From: Caryophanales bacterium UBA1624
GTDB taxonomy: Bacteria > Bacillota_I > Bacilli_A > RFN20 > CAG-826
Length of the DNA: 23,406 nt
Assembly: GCA_002321395.1 (NCBI GenBank)
Contig: DCMK01000010.1
Coordinates: 1 to 23,406, forward strand
Reading direction: 5' to 3'
In this document: piece by piece, positions 9,007 through 15,688 of the stretch
Layout of the letters: the number at the start of each line of letters is the position of its first letter
Numbering within the stretch: the stretch's first letter is position 1
Made by a program: the position numbers and the translations under genes
The notes under the pieces: model-generated
Told to the model about the DNA's origin: nothing
The model's input: only the letters and a program-made list of their open reading frames with translations
The model's database searches: none

Positions 9007-10710
9007 TTAGCGGTCCAACTTATCCCAGGATTCTTTGGAGATCTCAGTAGCCTCGAAAATGTGTTTTGCCGTTTCGGTTTCGCTTTGGATTTTAAAAGCA
9101 TCAAGATAGCCGCCGGTAATTTGTTTGCCACTCGAAGAGGTGAAAGAACTCAGGGTCATCGTATATCCGATCAAGAAGAACGGGAAATTCTTCTTTTGAC
9201 GAACCGATGGAGAAGACTCGATAAGAACATCGGCGTCTTTCCTCATCACCGCAAGGTCCGAATAATACGAATTGTCCAATTTCGACATGTCATAATCGTA
9301 TTGGATGGGGGAAGTCAATCCCGTTTTCTCCGAAAATGCAGCGAGCTCCGAATCTTGGTAGATGAACTTCAAGAACTCTTTGACGGCCTTGATTTTGCCA
9401 TTGGTGGCGACACGCTTATTGGCGAAGGTGACGGAGTTACCAACGTTGATAAGCGTCGGTTTTTTCCCCTCTCCCTCTTTGACTTGCCCAGTGAGCTGCG
9501 TTGGCAAAGGCATGAAAGCCGTATGCCTCTTTTGCCCTGGATTCAACGTCTCGTAGGTTCTAAAAGTTCCGACATCGGCAGCTTCGTGGCACCAATACGA
9601 ACCATCCCAAAGCATTCCGTATCTCGTGCCATCATGGCCGTTGACAAACCAGTTTTGGGCTTCGCTGGCGGAACCCTGGGAATTGCTGATTTGCTTCGAA
9701 TCGATCCATTTGTTGTCGTAAGCCATCCGGCAGAAAGCAAGGGCGTAGTAACGGTTTGCCATGCTATACATGAGATAGCCGTTGTCGTCGCTGAGCTTCG
9801 CTTTTTTCGTGGTGGGCGTGGCGATATTGCTGTCCGCATAGAAGGCATTTTCGTTTGACCACCCATCGACGACATCAACCTCGGCATCGGTCCAGTTGCA
9901 GAAGATGTTCCTCATGCCATCCCCGCCCGTCAAAGAAGACCACAAGGCGATCGGAAGGTACCACGAGTAATAGTGGCCGCTCCCGCAAAGTATGATGGGA
10001 GAAACCGAGTCTTGCATCATTTTGTCGCAAAGGATGTTGAGTTCCTCCAGCGAAGAGGGAAGGCCGTCGTCATAATCCCCTTTGACGCCGTTTGGGCCAA
10101 CGGATTTGGCGACTTTCGAATCGGCGACAAAACTAGCCGTGCCATAGGCGCAAGTGTAGACCTCCTTGTCCGATGACTCGGCATCAGGATCGGCGAAATA
10201 ATAGTTTTTCTCGACGAAGAGATCTTTGTCGTAGGTAAGGCCCGGGAACCACTCATAGTGCGGCAAAGCATAGTATTTTCCATCGCTTCCCTTCAGCCTT
10301 TCCAAGACGTCTTTGTCGATCTTGTCGACCATGGGCTCCACGACATCGCTAAGATCCAGCAAATAATTTTGGGCGGCAAGGGAATAGATATCCGGATTGC
10401 TTTCGTAGATGTATATATCATCGCCGCTGGCTTTCATTTCGCTGTTCCAAGAAAGGCCCTTGGCAGAACGGACTTTGAAATTAACGCCAACCTTCCCTTC
10501 CTCGAAGGACACGTTTTTGTTGGCTTCTTTAAAGCGCTTCCCGGCTTCTTTGACCCAATCGCTTCCTCCCGTGCCTTGGAAAACGAGAATGTTGACGGTC
10601 GTAATCGAACTATCTTCTCCGCCGCCAAAGCCCCCGGCGCAGGAAGCAAGAGCCCCAGCAAGGACGGCGAAGCCAACGATTCCTAGTTGTTTGATTTTGT
10701 TCTTTTTCAT
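9007..10710 (-). CDS. ABC transporter sugar-binding lipoprotein
   Basis: A 567-residue extracellular solute-binding protein. The signal peptide ends in lipobox LASC (Cys24), then a Gly-rich linker. The N-terminal lobe begins with the typical ITTVNILVFQGTGG strand, followed by KEAGKRFKEANKNVSFE. The hinge-side stretch KYYALPHYEWFPGLTYDKDLF is typical of sugar-binding proteins of the SBP_bac_1/UgpB group, and the C-terminal KAVKEFLKFIY helix also fits. At 567 residues it is longer than common maltose-type binders (about 400-450), closer to LplA-type oligosaccharide binders. Many exposed Trp and Tyr residues (for example WYLPIALWSSL and YEWFPG) suit sugar stacking. An AAGGAG site precedes the ATG, 25 bases after the phosphatase-like gene. 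It would deliver ligand to the two permeases encoded next. Confidence 0.93.
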   Translation of the reverse strand: MKKNKIKQLGIVGFAVLAGALASCAGGFGGGEDSSITTVNILVFQGTGGSDWVKEAGKRFKEANKNVSFEEGKVGVNFKVRSAKGLSWNSEMKASGDDIYIYESNPDIYSLAAQNYLLDLSDVVEPMVDKIDKDVLERLKGSDGKYYALPHYEWFPGLTYDKDLFVEKNYYFADPDAESSDKEVYTCAYGTASFVADSKVAKSVGPNGVKGDYDDGLPSSLEELNILCDKMMQDSVSPIILCGSGHYYSWYLPIALWSSLTGGDGMRNIFCNWTDAEVDVVDGWSNENAFYADSNIATPTTKKAKLSDDNGYLMYSMANRYYALAFCRMAYDNKWIDSKQISNSQGSASEAQNWFVNGHDGTRYGMLWDGSYWCHEAADVGTFRTYETLNPGQKRHTAFMPLPTQLTGQVKEGEGKKPTLINVGNSVTFANKRVATNGKIKAVKEFLKFIYQDSELAAFSEKTGLTSPIQYDYDMSKLDNSYYSDLAVMRKDADVLIESSPSVRQKKNFPFFLIGYTMTLSSFTSSSGKQITGGYLDAFKIQSETETAKHIFEATEISKESWDKLDR

Positions 10711-10735
10711 AAATATCTCCTTTTATTCCATGTCT

Positions 10736-13330
10736 TTATTTAGAAAGCGAAACAGGTATCGAATAAGAGCACATAAAGCCGCCCCCCGACAATTCAAGGA
10801 CAATCGTTGGGCTGCTCGAGGACGCTCCGCCAAAGGCCTTAGATGTTTCGAAAGTAAACGTCCCCTCTTCCAAAGCGGCATCATCCACCGCTTGCCCATC
10901 GACCGCGGCGCTCAATAGCTCCATCTGACCAAAACGCTTCTCTATCTCAATGGACGCATACGAATCTTCCAAACGCACGCTCACCGATTCGCTGTGTTTA
11001 AAATCGAAGGAACCCTCGATCCCCTTAAAATCCATCGGCAAATAGCAAGAAGAAACGGGGATGGGCGAACCAGAGCTTCCGATAGAGCGCTTGACGCCTA
11101 GGTGGCAAAGCTCTTGGCAATCGATGGTGAAATGATCGAAATCGCTTCCGCCTAATCCTTCATAAGTAACGCCGCCGAAAATGGAAGCGATCGGATATAG
11201 GGACTTCACGGAAACGTTCTTAAAGGAATTCCCATGGGCCATGTTGGCGCTGATTAGGCCAACGCCGCTCTTATAGGCATTTTTTTGGAACCCGTCTCTT
11301 CCCCAACCACTGGACACGACTTCGAAATCAACTTCGCTTAAAGATGCCCCGCACAAGGAACAGCACAGCACCGCCAAACACGCGGCATCCCCAGTCGAGC
11401 CGTAGTCCACGACTTTGAAGGAAAGATTTTTGAATTCGGCTCCGCCGCCGACGACGGAGAACAGTCCGCCATACTGGGGTTTAACGTGAATAGCCTTCCC
11501 ATTGCCGTCTAGCGTCCCGCGGAAGCCGAATCCGCCATTTTGGGCGCCTTGCTCGCTTAAGTACCCACCGAATCCGTTTACGGGATTCGAGACAGTCCCT
11601 ATATCTTTCGACAAACGGTAATAGCCATAGTTCGTAAGGCGGGATGGCCCATCCCCGCCTTTCTTGCGATAGGTGTCTAGGCCTATAAGCTCGTCGGCGC
11701 TCCCGATCATCTTCGTGATAAGAAGAACAGGGACGTAAACCGTGATTTCGGCGCCATCTTTTTTAGCTTTGACGACAATATCCCTTTCGCCTGAGATGTT
11801 CTTTTCCTTAATGGGGGAAAGCGCGATGTTCGATGGATCCTTCCCCAGATCGATGCCCGCTAAAGAAATGGACTCGACGCTTCCCGCATCAAGAGCGGCC
11901 TCTTCTAAAGAAAGGGCAATGCTTTCGCTTTCTGAAAGCAAGAATTCGGGCCTTGTCGAAAGAGTGATGCTCTTTTCTTTTCGACCCGTCATTATCCCTT
12001 TGAAAGAAGCGATTTGAGAGGAAGGAATGCCAACATATCTCGTCAAGAAATTGGAAATCGCCAACTGCAGGTCGTTCTTGCCATCTCCGTAATACGAAAG
12101 CAGTTCCTTGGCGAATTTGCCGAAGCCGATATAGGCGCCGCCTTCATCTTTATAAACGCCCGAATCATCGAATCCGCTCTTATCTTCTTTGAGCCTGCTG
12201 CGGTATCGATCGCCGAATTTGCTAAAGCTCGTCAGCTCATAATCGCGAACCATGTCCTCATAAGAAACGCCTAAAAGCCCTTCTAGCAAAAAGGCTAGGG
12301 TTCCGGTTCTATCGGCCCCCGAATCGCAATGGAAATAAACGGGGTAATTGGATTCTTCGCTAAGGGCATCGAATATCTTCCTCAAAGAACGGACGGTAAT
12401 GCCGTCATTGGCGTAAAATTTATTCGCTTGTTGCCCATCGTTGGCAAAATCCTGAAAGCTCCGATAGCCCAAGGCACTTGCGTAATTGTCTGGATCCAAA
12501 ATGCGGTTATATTGCCCGATTTGCGCGCGGATATATTTCTTCGACGAATCAAAGCAGCACTCCCTCTGCTCGCCATCGTTCCTATCGCCATCGCGGAGGT
12601 CAATCTCCGTTCTGATCTTCAGTTCGCTGTTAAAGACCTTCTTCCCGTTTTCGTCAAGCCCGCCATAACCGTTGTAGTTGTTCAAAAGGCCGCCGCGGAA
12701 GAGCTTGCCATATTCCAAACTAGCCCCACCCTCGGCATTCCAGCCACCTAAATCGCGAATGTTGCTGGCGTTTGAAGCACGCACGAAGCGCACAGAGCTT
12801 CCGGATGTCTTAAAGCTTGAGACGTCCGAGATATCGTGAGACCTCGTTCCCTTCACTTTCCAATAATAGGTTTTATTCGGAACGAGATTATAGGCTTCAT
12901 AAACATTGGAAAGGGAAGAGACCTTGACCTCGACAGGGTCTGAAAAATCTTCGTTCTCATCGATATAAACGGTATAATTCGCGCTTCCGTCCTTCTCCCA
13001 AGACAACTTTACCGACGTACAAGTTATGTCTCGGTTCTTTTGGGCCTCTAGAAGAGCCTTCGCCGTTTCACCCTCCGTCTTGGAACTCAAATAATCAAGA
13101 AGCGGCTTTGGGGTGATGGCGATCGTCTCGCCCTCTTTCGGGCTCGTAAGCTTAATTTTGCGGTGGCTGACAGGGACATCGCCGGGGTCGTCCGAATTCG
13201 ATATAGACGAGGCGTCCGAAGAAGGTGCGCTACTGCTTTCGCCTTCTGAATGAGCTTGCTGGCAACCGGCCAAAATCAAGGATGCAGAGGCGAAACCAAT
13301 AAGCGCCAATTCAATCATTTTCTTCTTCAC
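10736..13330 (-). CDS. Surface lipoprotein with Fn3-like and tyrosine-phosphatase-type domains
   Basis: An 864-residue lipoprotein starting at GTG, with lipobox LAGC (Cys23) and a Ser/Asp-rich linker. Residues about 100-177 look like a fibronectin-type fold (VKLSWEKDGSANYTVYI ... YYWKVKG). Residues about 182-445 match the bacterial protein-tyrosine phosphatase family resembling Y_phosphatase3: NIRDLGGW at 190-197, then RTEIDLRD, and the signature HCDSGADRTG with catalytic Cys335 and Arg341 in the C-x5-R arrangement. The C-terminal part (from about 540) carries GYYRLSKD and FRGTLDGNGKAI, related to the lipoprotein at 10-1962. As the first gene of the sugar-import operon it probably acts outside the cell on a phosphorylated glycan, lipid or inositol phosphate. 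The substrate is unknown, and an adhesin with a vestigial enzyme fold cannot be excluded, though the key residues are intact. Confidence 0.88.
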   Translation of the reverse strand: MKKKMIELALIGFASASLILAGCQQAHSEGESSSAPSSDASSISNSDDPGDVPVSHRKIKLTSPKEGETIAITPKPLLDYLSSKTEGETAKALLEAQKNRDITCTSVKLSWEKDGSANYTVYIDENEDFSDPVEVKVSSLSNVYEAYNLVPNKTYYWKVKGTRSHDISDVSSFKTSGSSVRFVRASNASNIRDLGGWNAEGGASLEYGKLFRGGLLNNYNGYGGLDENGKKVFNSELKIRTEIDLRDGDRNDGEQRECCFDSSKKYIRAQIGQYNRILDPDNYASALGYRSFQDFANDGQQANKFYANDGITVRSLRKIFDALSEESNYPVYFHCDSGADRTGTLAFLLEGLLGVSYEDMVRDYELTSFSKFGDRYRSRLKEDKSGFDDSGVYKDEGGAYIGFGKFAKELLSYYGDGKNDLQLAISNFLTRYVGIPSSQIASFKGIMTGRKEKSITLSTRPEFLLSESESIALSLEEAALDAGSVESISLAGIDLGKDPSNIALSPIKEKNISGERDIVVKAKKDGAEITVYVPVLLITKMIGSADELIGLDTYRKKGGDGPSRLTNYGYYRLSKDIGTVSNPVNGFGGYLSEQGAQNGGFGFRGTLDGNGKAIHVKPQYGGLFSVVGGGAEFKNLSFKVVDYGSTGDAACLAVLCCSLCGASLSEVDFEVVSSGWGRDGFQKNAYKSGVGLISANMAHGNSFKNVSVKSLYPIASIFGGVTYEGLGGSDFDHFTIDCQELCHLGVKRSIGSSGSPIPVSSCYLPMDFKGIEGSFDFKHSESVSVRLEDSYASIEIEKRFGQMELLSAAVDGQAVDDAALEEGTFTFETSKAFGGASSSSPTIVLELSGGGFMCSYSIPVSLSK

Positions 13331-13337
13331 AAAAATT

Positions 13338-13343
13338 CCTCCT
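13338..13343 (-). promoter_or_regulatory. Ribosome binding site supporting a GTG start for the phosphatase-like gene
   Basis: The minus strand reads AGGAGG, 7 bases upstream of GTG at 13330. The resulting protein begins VKKKMIELAL, a normal signal peptide start. The in-frame ATG at 13384 would put 18 extra residues, including a His and Pro-Lys, in front of the signal peptide and has no comparable site. Confidence 0.75.
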
Positions 13344-13361
13344 TTTGGACTCGAGACATGA

Positions 13362-13379
13362 AGCGCTTTCGTAAGCGCT
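13362..13379. promoter_or_regulatory. Palindromic operator-like site (AGCGCTT-TCGT-AAGCGCT)
   Basis: A perfect 7-base inverted repeat with a 4-base spacer lies 32 bases upstream of the GTG of the first operon gene. The stretch 13370-13383 matches the catabolite-response consensus TGWAARCGYTWNCW at 12 of 14 places by eye. It sits where a transcript starting from the -10-like box at 13383-13388 would begin, a typical place for a repressor. A LacI/CcpA-type regulator is the natural guess. It could also act as an RNA hairpin in the leader. Confidence 0.5.
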
Positions 13380-13382
13380 CTC

Positions 13383-13388
13383 ATTTTA
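13383..13388 (-). promoter_or_regulatory. Possible -10 box for the seven-gene operon
   Basis: The minus strand reads TAAAAT, 5 of 6 matches to TATAAT, about 53 bases before the GTG start. The matching -35 is weak (TTTTCC 16 bases upstream), as expected if the promoter needs an activator such as the divergently encoded AraC protein. The box touches the palindrome. No experimental support. Confidence 0.3.
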
Positions 13389-13555
13389 CGCGACTGGGGC
13401 CTTTGGAAAAATCACTGCGCTCTACTTAAATGTCCCATTTTTTTACGTGCGAGTAGAACGAGCCGCCTTGCCATTCGCGAATCCGCCCAAGGGTCATTGG
13501 CTTTATTGTCGAAAAAACATCGAAAACCGCCTCTTTCAAGTTCAGATGAAATGTT

Positions 13556-13561
13556 TAAAAT
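13556..13561 (+). promoter_or_regulatory. Possible -10 box for the araC-type gene
   Basis: TAAAAT lies 36 bases upstream of the regulator ATG. A poor -35 (TTTCAA, 13534-13539) is 16 bases away. The AT-rich setting (AAATGTTTAAAATG) fits a promoter, but the assignment is tentative. Confidence 0.25.
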
Positions 13562-13597
13562 GTTGGTTGACAAAGGCCTCCAAAGCAAGGAAGACAA

Positions 13598-14470
13598 ATG
13601 AGAGTATTCAGTTCAAAGCTCTATTCATCAAAGGACCCAAACATCCACGTCTTTTTTTACTCAAAAACCGGTTCCGAACCTCTTCATACCCACGATTTCA
13701 TTGAAATCATGTACATCAATTCCGGGGAAGTCGAGGAATATGTCAACGGGAAAAGCTTCGTCGCTAAAAAGGGCGACCTCGTTTTCATGAATTACAATAG
13801 CCTCCATTCGTTTAACGCCAGGGGGCGATGCACCTATTACAACATCTGCTTCTACCCCGAGACGCTAGAAAAGGTCGTTTCCCCCGACAACGCCTTCTCT
13901 CTTTTGTCCTTGTCCGCCTTCAATGAAATCTCAAAGAAGAAAACGGAAGGGGTCGTTTCCTTCTCGCCCTCCGAACAAAGGGAACTCCAGCATATCCTAG
14001 GCAAGATGGTGGAAGAGCAAGCCAAAAGATTGCCGCGCTTCGAGCTCGTCAACGAATCATACATGAATATCGTCATAACGATGATCGTTCGGGAGATATC
14101 TTTGCCGGAGGAAGAGGAGAAAAACGCTTGGAATGAGCTTGCCGATTTTATCGGCGACAACCTCGATGGCGATCTTTCCTTGGAAATGCTCGCCAAACGA
14201 TGCTTCTATAATCCCTCCTACTTCTCACGCCTTTTCAAAAGCAAATTCAAAGTGCCTCTCGTGGAATACGTTTCCAACAAAAGAATCGAAAAAGCCATGC
14301 AACTCCTCAGCGAAACGGAGCTTTCCGTAGCCGCCATCTCCTCGGCCTGTGGCTTTTCCAATAAAAGCGTCTTCTACCGGACTTTCGCCAAGGTGACGGG
14401 GAAAACGCCCAACGAATACCGCAGCAAGAACGTCCTAAAGAATATCGGCCTAATAGACGGAGACGAATAG
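13598..14470 (+). CDS. AraC-family transcriptional regulator
   Basis: A 290-residue regulator. Residues about 15-85 form a cupin-type sensing domain: LHTHDFIEIMYINSG with His30, His32 and Glu36, then KKGDLVFMNYNSLHSF with His70. Residues about 180-277 form the double helix-turn-helix DNA-binding domain: LSLEMLAKRCFYNPSYFSRLFK and SVAAISSACGFSNKSVFYRTFAKVTGKTPNEYR. The length is the family norm. AAGGAAG (13587-13593) precedes the ATG at a suitable distance. It is divergent from the import operon and lies 21 bases upstream of the CE15-like gene, with which it is probably co-transcribed. AraC proteins of this type usually activate neighbouring sugar-use genes when their cupin domain binds a sugar. 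The effector here is unknown, and the likely target is the shared intergenic region. Confidence 0.95.
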   Translation: MRVFSSKLYSSKDPNIHVFFYSKTGSEPLHTHDFIEIMYINSGEVEEYVNGKSFVAKKGDLVFMNYNSLHSFNARGRCTYYNICFYPETLEKVVSPDNAFSLLSLSAFNEISKKKTEGVVSFSPSEQRELQHILGKMVEEQAKRLPRFELVNESYMNIVITMIVREISLPEEEEKNAWNELADFIGDNLDGDLSLEMLAKRCFYNPSYFSRLFKSKFKVPLVEYVSNKRIEKAMQLLSETELSVAAISSACGFSNKSVFYRTFAKVTGKTPNEYRSKNVLKNIGLIDGDE

Positions 14471-14491
14471 CGGACAGGGCGGAAACAAGAA

Positions 14492-15526
14492 ATGAACAAA
14501 CAAGATCTCAAGGATTTTTTCCTCTTTAACGAATACGGTCGTTTGCCTTCCTTCGAAAACGTTGAAATCTACTACGAAAGGATAGATTCAATCGGCAATG
14601 CGCTTCATAACGTAACTAGAGATGACTTTCGCGTTCATCTGAAAAGAAACGAAAGATTCACTTCCTTTGGTTTCGATCTTTTTTTGCCAAGGAAGCCAAA
14701 AGGCATCTTTCTTTTTCTTTGCAACCGGCCCGTCGGCGTTATTTCAAAAAAGGAAATCGACCCCAATCGGGACCTCAAAAGCTCCTTCTACCCCGTAGAG
14801 ATGATAACGGGGAGGGGCTATGGATGCTTGGCCTTTCTCACATCCGAAGTGGCCGAAGACAAAAAAGGCTTCCGTTTTGGGATGAATTCCCTTTTCCCCG
14901 ATGTGGATCACGCCAAAGGCGACTCCTATGGGACCCTTTTGCTTTGGGCGAAAGCATTCTCTTTGATTATCGATTTTTTAAAGCGAAACGAAAGGACGAA
15001 AAACCTTCCCCTTGCCACCGTTGGGCATTCTAGGGGCGGCAAAACGTCTTTGCTTGCCGGGGTTTTAGATGAGCGCATCGATCTCGTCATCTCCTCCTGC
15101 GCCGGTTGCAGCGGCGACGCCGAGCAATCCAACTACCACAAAGGCGCAGAAACGATAGAAGTCATTACCAAAGCCTTCCCATACTGGTTTTGCCCAAACT
15201 ACAAGCAATATCAAAAGAAGCCCCTCCCTTTCAACCAAAGCGACTTCCTTTCTTTGCTCGCCCCTCGCCTGCTCTACACTTCCTCCAAAAGCGAAGACCT
15301 TTGGGCCGATCCGAGAGGCGAATTCGAAACGCTTCTAAAACTCAATAAAGCCTATGAAGAACATGGAAAAATCGGTTTTTGCCCCGAAAAACCCTTTTCG
15401 ATGGACGAGGAAATGGTATCCCATACAGGAAGCATCGCCCATCATCACCTTCACGGGATCCACGACCTGGACGAAAGGGATTGGAAGCTCTATATGGATT
15501 ATTGGGATGAGAAGATCCGCCAATAA
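14492..15526 (+). CDS. CE15-like alpha/beta-hydrolase (glucuronoyl-esterase family)
   Basis: A 344-residue alpha/beta hydrolase without a signal peptide, so probably cytoplasmic. The nucleophile elbow is VGHSRGGK (Ser180). Other conserved blocks match bacterial CE15-type esterases: FNEYGRLP near the N-terminus, GAETIE at 219-224, LLAPRLLY at 255-262, SEDLWADPRGEF at 267-278, and a late His in HGIHDLDERDW (His324) that would complete the triad. The acidic residue that follows the elbow in fungal members (QESG) is replaced by SSCAG here (Cys203), so Glu268, Asp269 or Asp273 in the SEDLWADP block would have to serve, as reported for some bacterial homologues. CE15 enzymes cleave esters of (methyl)glucuronic acid. 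Other acyl or lactone esters are possible for this divergent, intracellular form. The ribosome site is weak (GGGCGG). Confidence 0.8.
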   Translation: MNKQDLKDFFLFNEYGRLPSFENVEIYYERIDSIGNALHNVTRDDFRVHLKRNERFTSFGFDLFLPRKPKGIFLFLCNRPVGVISKKEIDPNRDLKSSFYPVEMITGRGYGCLAFLTSEVAEDKKGFRFGMNSLFPDVDHAKGDSYGTLLLWAKAFSLIIDFLKRNERTKNLPLATVGHSRGGKTSLLAGVLDERIDLVISSCAGCSGDAEQSNYHKGAETIEVITKAFPYWFCPNYKQYQKKPLPFNQSDFLSLLAPRLLYTSSKSEDLWADPRGEFETLLKLNKAYEEHGKIGFCPEKPFSMDEEMVSHTGSIAHHHLHGIHDLDERDWKLYMDYWDEKIRQ

Positions 15527-15527
15527 A

Positions 15528-15561
15528 CGCATTCGGGAAACGAAGCAAAACCGATAATGCG
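15528..15561 (+). terminator. Possible weak terminator hairpin after the CE15-like gene
   Basis: CGCATTCGG (15528-15536) can pair with CCGATAATGCG (15551-15561) with a two-base bulge and a 14-base loop, starting 2 bases after the TAA stop. It is followed by GGTTCTTTA rather than a clean T-run, so termination is uncertain. Confidence 0.25.
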
Positions 15562-15658
15562 GGTTCTTTAAGGGCTGTTGGCTGAAAAGAATCACGCGAT
15601 AGGCGAAAGCCGCCTATCCTTCCGCCGAGGCGCGCCTTATGGACGGGCGTTTCCCGAA
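15532..15658. repeat. Nested inverted repeats between the convergent genes
   Basis: An 11-base perfect inverted repeat (TTCGGGAAACG at 15532-15542, CGTTTCCCGAA at 15648-15658) encloses a tight hairpin, GATAGGCG-AAAGC-CGCCTATC (15598-15618), and a 10-base palindrome, AGGCGCGCCT (15628-15637). The element fills most of the 162-base gap between two genes pointing at each other, so a bidirectional stop or mRNA-end structure is likely. No T-run follows directly. A small mobile repeat would be the alternative. Confidence 0.5.
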
Positions 15659-15688
15659 GATTAGATTCGCCCGGTTGATGCGGGCAGA

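Noticed and set aside
13331..13384. ATG start at 13384 for the phosphatase-like gene
   Set aside because: No ribosome site is seen there, the added residues disrupt a normal signal peptide start, and it would lie inside the palindrome and promoter region.
13567..13572. Perfect TTGACA hexamer upstream of the araC-type gene
   Set aside because: A spacing of 17 bases leads to GAAGAC within the ribosome site, not a -10 box, and transcription would start inside the gene.
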